DNA of 64,000 nucleotides from Elysia chlorotica (taxonomy: Eukaryota; Mollusca; Gastropoda; Plakobranchidae). Location of the stretch: NCBI GenBank assembly GCA_003991915.1, contig RQTK01000769.1, forward strand, positions 6,960 through 70,959, in the 5' to 3' direction. The notes under the pieces were generated by a model. It was not told where the DNA came from. It saw only the letters and a list, made by a program, of their open reading frames with translations, and did no database searches. Position numbers and translations under genes: made by a program. The first letter of the stretch is position 1, and every line of letters starts with the position of its first letter. Positions 62,801-64,000 of the stretch are shown here, in pieces.

Positions 62801-64000
62801 ACGATTGTCATATCGATAAATAAATCATAACATCGGGAAAGGAGAGAGGAATACAAACTTAACTTAAATCTATCGATAATTTAATAATAATCATATCGCC
62901 CATTTTGTTTATGCACGTTACTGAAGGTTATCGGTAAGGCAACAGTAAAGAAGGTTGATGATTTTTCAACATACATTCACAACAGAAGAATGGCAGGCAT
63001 TAGTAAATAATTCAGTGATGATGGTGACAAAAAGTGAAAAAGGAGGAAAAATTTTCGGCGTCCACCCAAAAATCTATTTTTCATAACATACTAATTTAAA
63101 GTCACTAAACATGTAAGTGGTGAAAAAGACATTTTAATTGAAAGACAAAACACTACAGTTTGCCAACCCGCAACAGTTTTTATTCTATCTTAAGTGATTC
63201 AAAAGATATATGAATTTCGGCAAAACCCTGAAAATAATGCAATTTCATGGGCATTGCTGGCTAAGTACTGTGAATCCTTTGAAATGTAGGATGCTAGCTA
63301 TAGTTCTATTAATACTTAATAAAATCATAAATATTATAAATTTATAGACCAACAATTTGAGTATTCCCATACTCCTCTTATTGGGGGGCCTATTTCTTCA
63401 TTTAAGTTTCACACATGTCTCTAGCCACTCGAATCTTAATTTCTTTTTCACTGTAGCGTCTATTTCCTTTGCACTTCGCTCTTATGCAGTCGTCTTGACA
63501 ATACCCGTAATTGTTTAATTACCAAGTAAAAGAATAGCGCTTTACTAGAGTCTAGTCTAAGGGATCATGGAGGAAGAACTAGAATTTTGACCAGCCAAAT
63601 GGACGTTTACCTTTGACAAAAAGTTTTCTTTTCAGTTTTACTTTCACTACTTTCAGCGTATTTTTTCTGACCAGTGAGTTACAAATCTCGGGAGAAAAGG
63701 AGAAGAAAGTGCAGAGAGGCAGAAGATACCGAGGAAAGGAGGAAATTCCTCCTTTTGAACGCAAAAAATCAAATTCTGATTAAATTATGTATGCCACGCC
63801 ACCAACGACATTGTCCCCTAAAAATATATATTCACATTTTTTTTCGCTAAAATGAATTACCTGTGACCCATTCATGGCTGGATTAGCCATCATGCCTTGA
63901 GGCTGCTGGCCCATCATGTTTGGCTGATAGCCCATCATGTTCTGTGTTTGGCCCATCATGTTCTGGGGCGGAACCATCATCCCTGGGAAAGCCTGCTGGC
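59886..64000 (-). CDS. SMAP-type ArfGAP, C-terminal part (5' end outside window)
   Basis: Three exons, gene order: 63861 to beyond 64000, 61415-61501, 59886-59996; all phase 0 with good sites (gtaatt, gtgagg donors). The peptide is Met/Gln/Gly-rich: NMMGQTQNMMGYQPNMMG, MGMYNNAMMPGTQGGMYTPQ, MQQQMAAMNMGG and finally GTGQTLSNNLWQ before TGA. Vertebrate SMAP1 and SMAP2, which are Arf GTPase-activating proteins acting in clathrin-dependent traffic at endosomes and the Golgi, have the same kind of tail ending in a QTLS-x-x-x-W motif. The zinc-finger ArfGAP domain would lie beyond 64000 and cannot be checked here. Other Met/Gln-rich proteins remain possible. Confidence 0.7.
61806..63692. repeat. 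Intronic duplication in the SMAP-like gene
   Basis: Units about 61806-62720 and 62950-63692, same orientation, starting gaaggttgatgatttt and ending near gaccagt.agttacaaatc. Similarity is high, with a deletion in copy 2 of the part around 62400-62560. No exon is contained in it. Confidence 0.85.

Noticed and set aside
63579..63764. Basic 61-codon minus frame near a donor-like site
   Set aside because: It lies in the duplicated SMAP intron and the frame is not maintained in the other copy.

Overview
This is a stretch of an intron-rich, AT-rich animal nuclear genome. Long introns with canonical GT-AG junctions, long AT-rich 3' UTRs, many microsatellites, tRNA-derived SINEs and DNA-transposon relics, together with the protein sequences, point to an invertebrate. 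A lophotrochozoan, most likely a gastropod mollusc, fits best (inference; the recurrent TCTAGATC-type clusters are my main reason for leaning to gastropods). There are no prokaryotic features and no CRISPR.

Four protein genes can be assembled exon by exon with consistent splice phases. (1) Minus strand, 24076 down to 4957, 19 exons, about 1187 aa: a protein with four DM14 repeats, the hallmark of CC2D1/Lgd. It has no visible C2 domain, and instead carries a 600-residue Ser/Thr/Asn-rich exon and a helical C-terminus that I do not recognise. (2) Plus strand, 30437-42771, 11 exons: cystathionine gamma-lyase (CTH) with nearly all catalytic residues, but lacking the family-conserved exon between exons 7 and 8. 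(3) Plus strand, 49440-55591, 4 exons, 219 aa: MRGBP/EAF7, a subunit of the TIP60/NuA4 acetyltransferase complex. (4) Minus strand, beyond 64000 down to 59886: the C-terminal Met/Gln-rich end of an ArfGAP, probably SMAP1/2. Gene 1 and CTH are divergent (head to head over about 6 kb). MRGBP and SMAP are convergent.

Layout: 1-1870 repeats and a 29-bp minisatellite; 1871-4956 3' UTR of gene 1; 4957-24076 gene 1; 24077-30436 intergenic with microsatellites, SINEs and a mariner relic; 30437-42771 CTH with a 1.4-kb TIR element in one intron; 42772-49439 CTH 3' UTR, microsatellites, an N gap and SINE pieces; 49440-55591 MRGBP; 55592-59885 3' UTRs; 59886-64000 SMAP.

The most striking theme is local tandem duplication inside genes. 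Gene 1 has a duplicated 58-nt exon (7175 and 6822) and a duplicated 72-nt exon (11582 and 10313). MRGBP has a duplicated 119-nt exon (50624 and 52327). The SMAP intron holds a 0.8-0.9 kb duplication. Two of the exon duplications have asymmetric phase, so including both copies would cause a premature stop. The genes have no evident joint pathway: sulfur amino-acid metabolism, chromatin acetylation, membrane traffic and a DM14 protein simply sit side by side.
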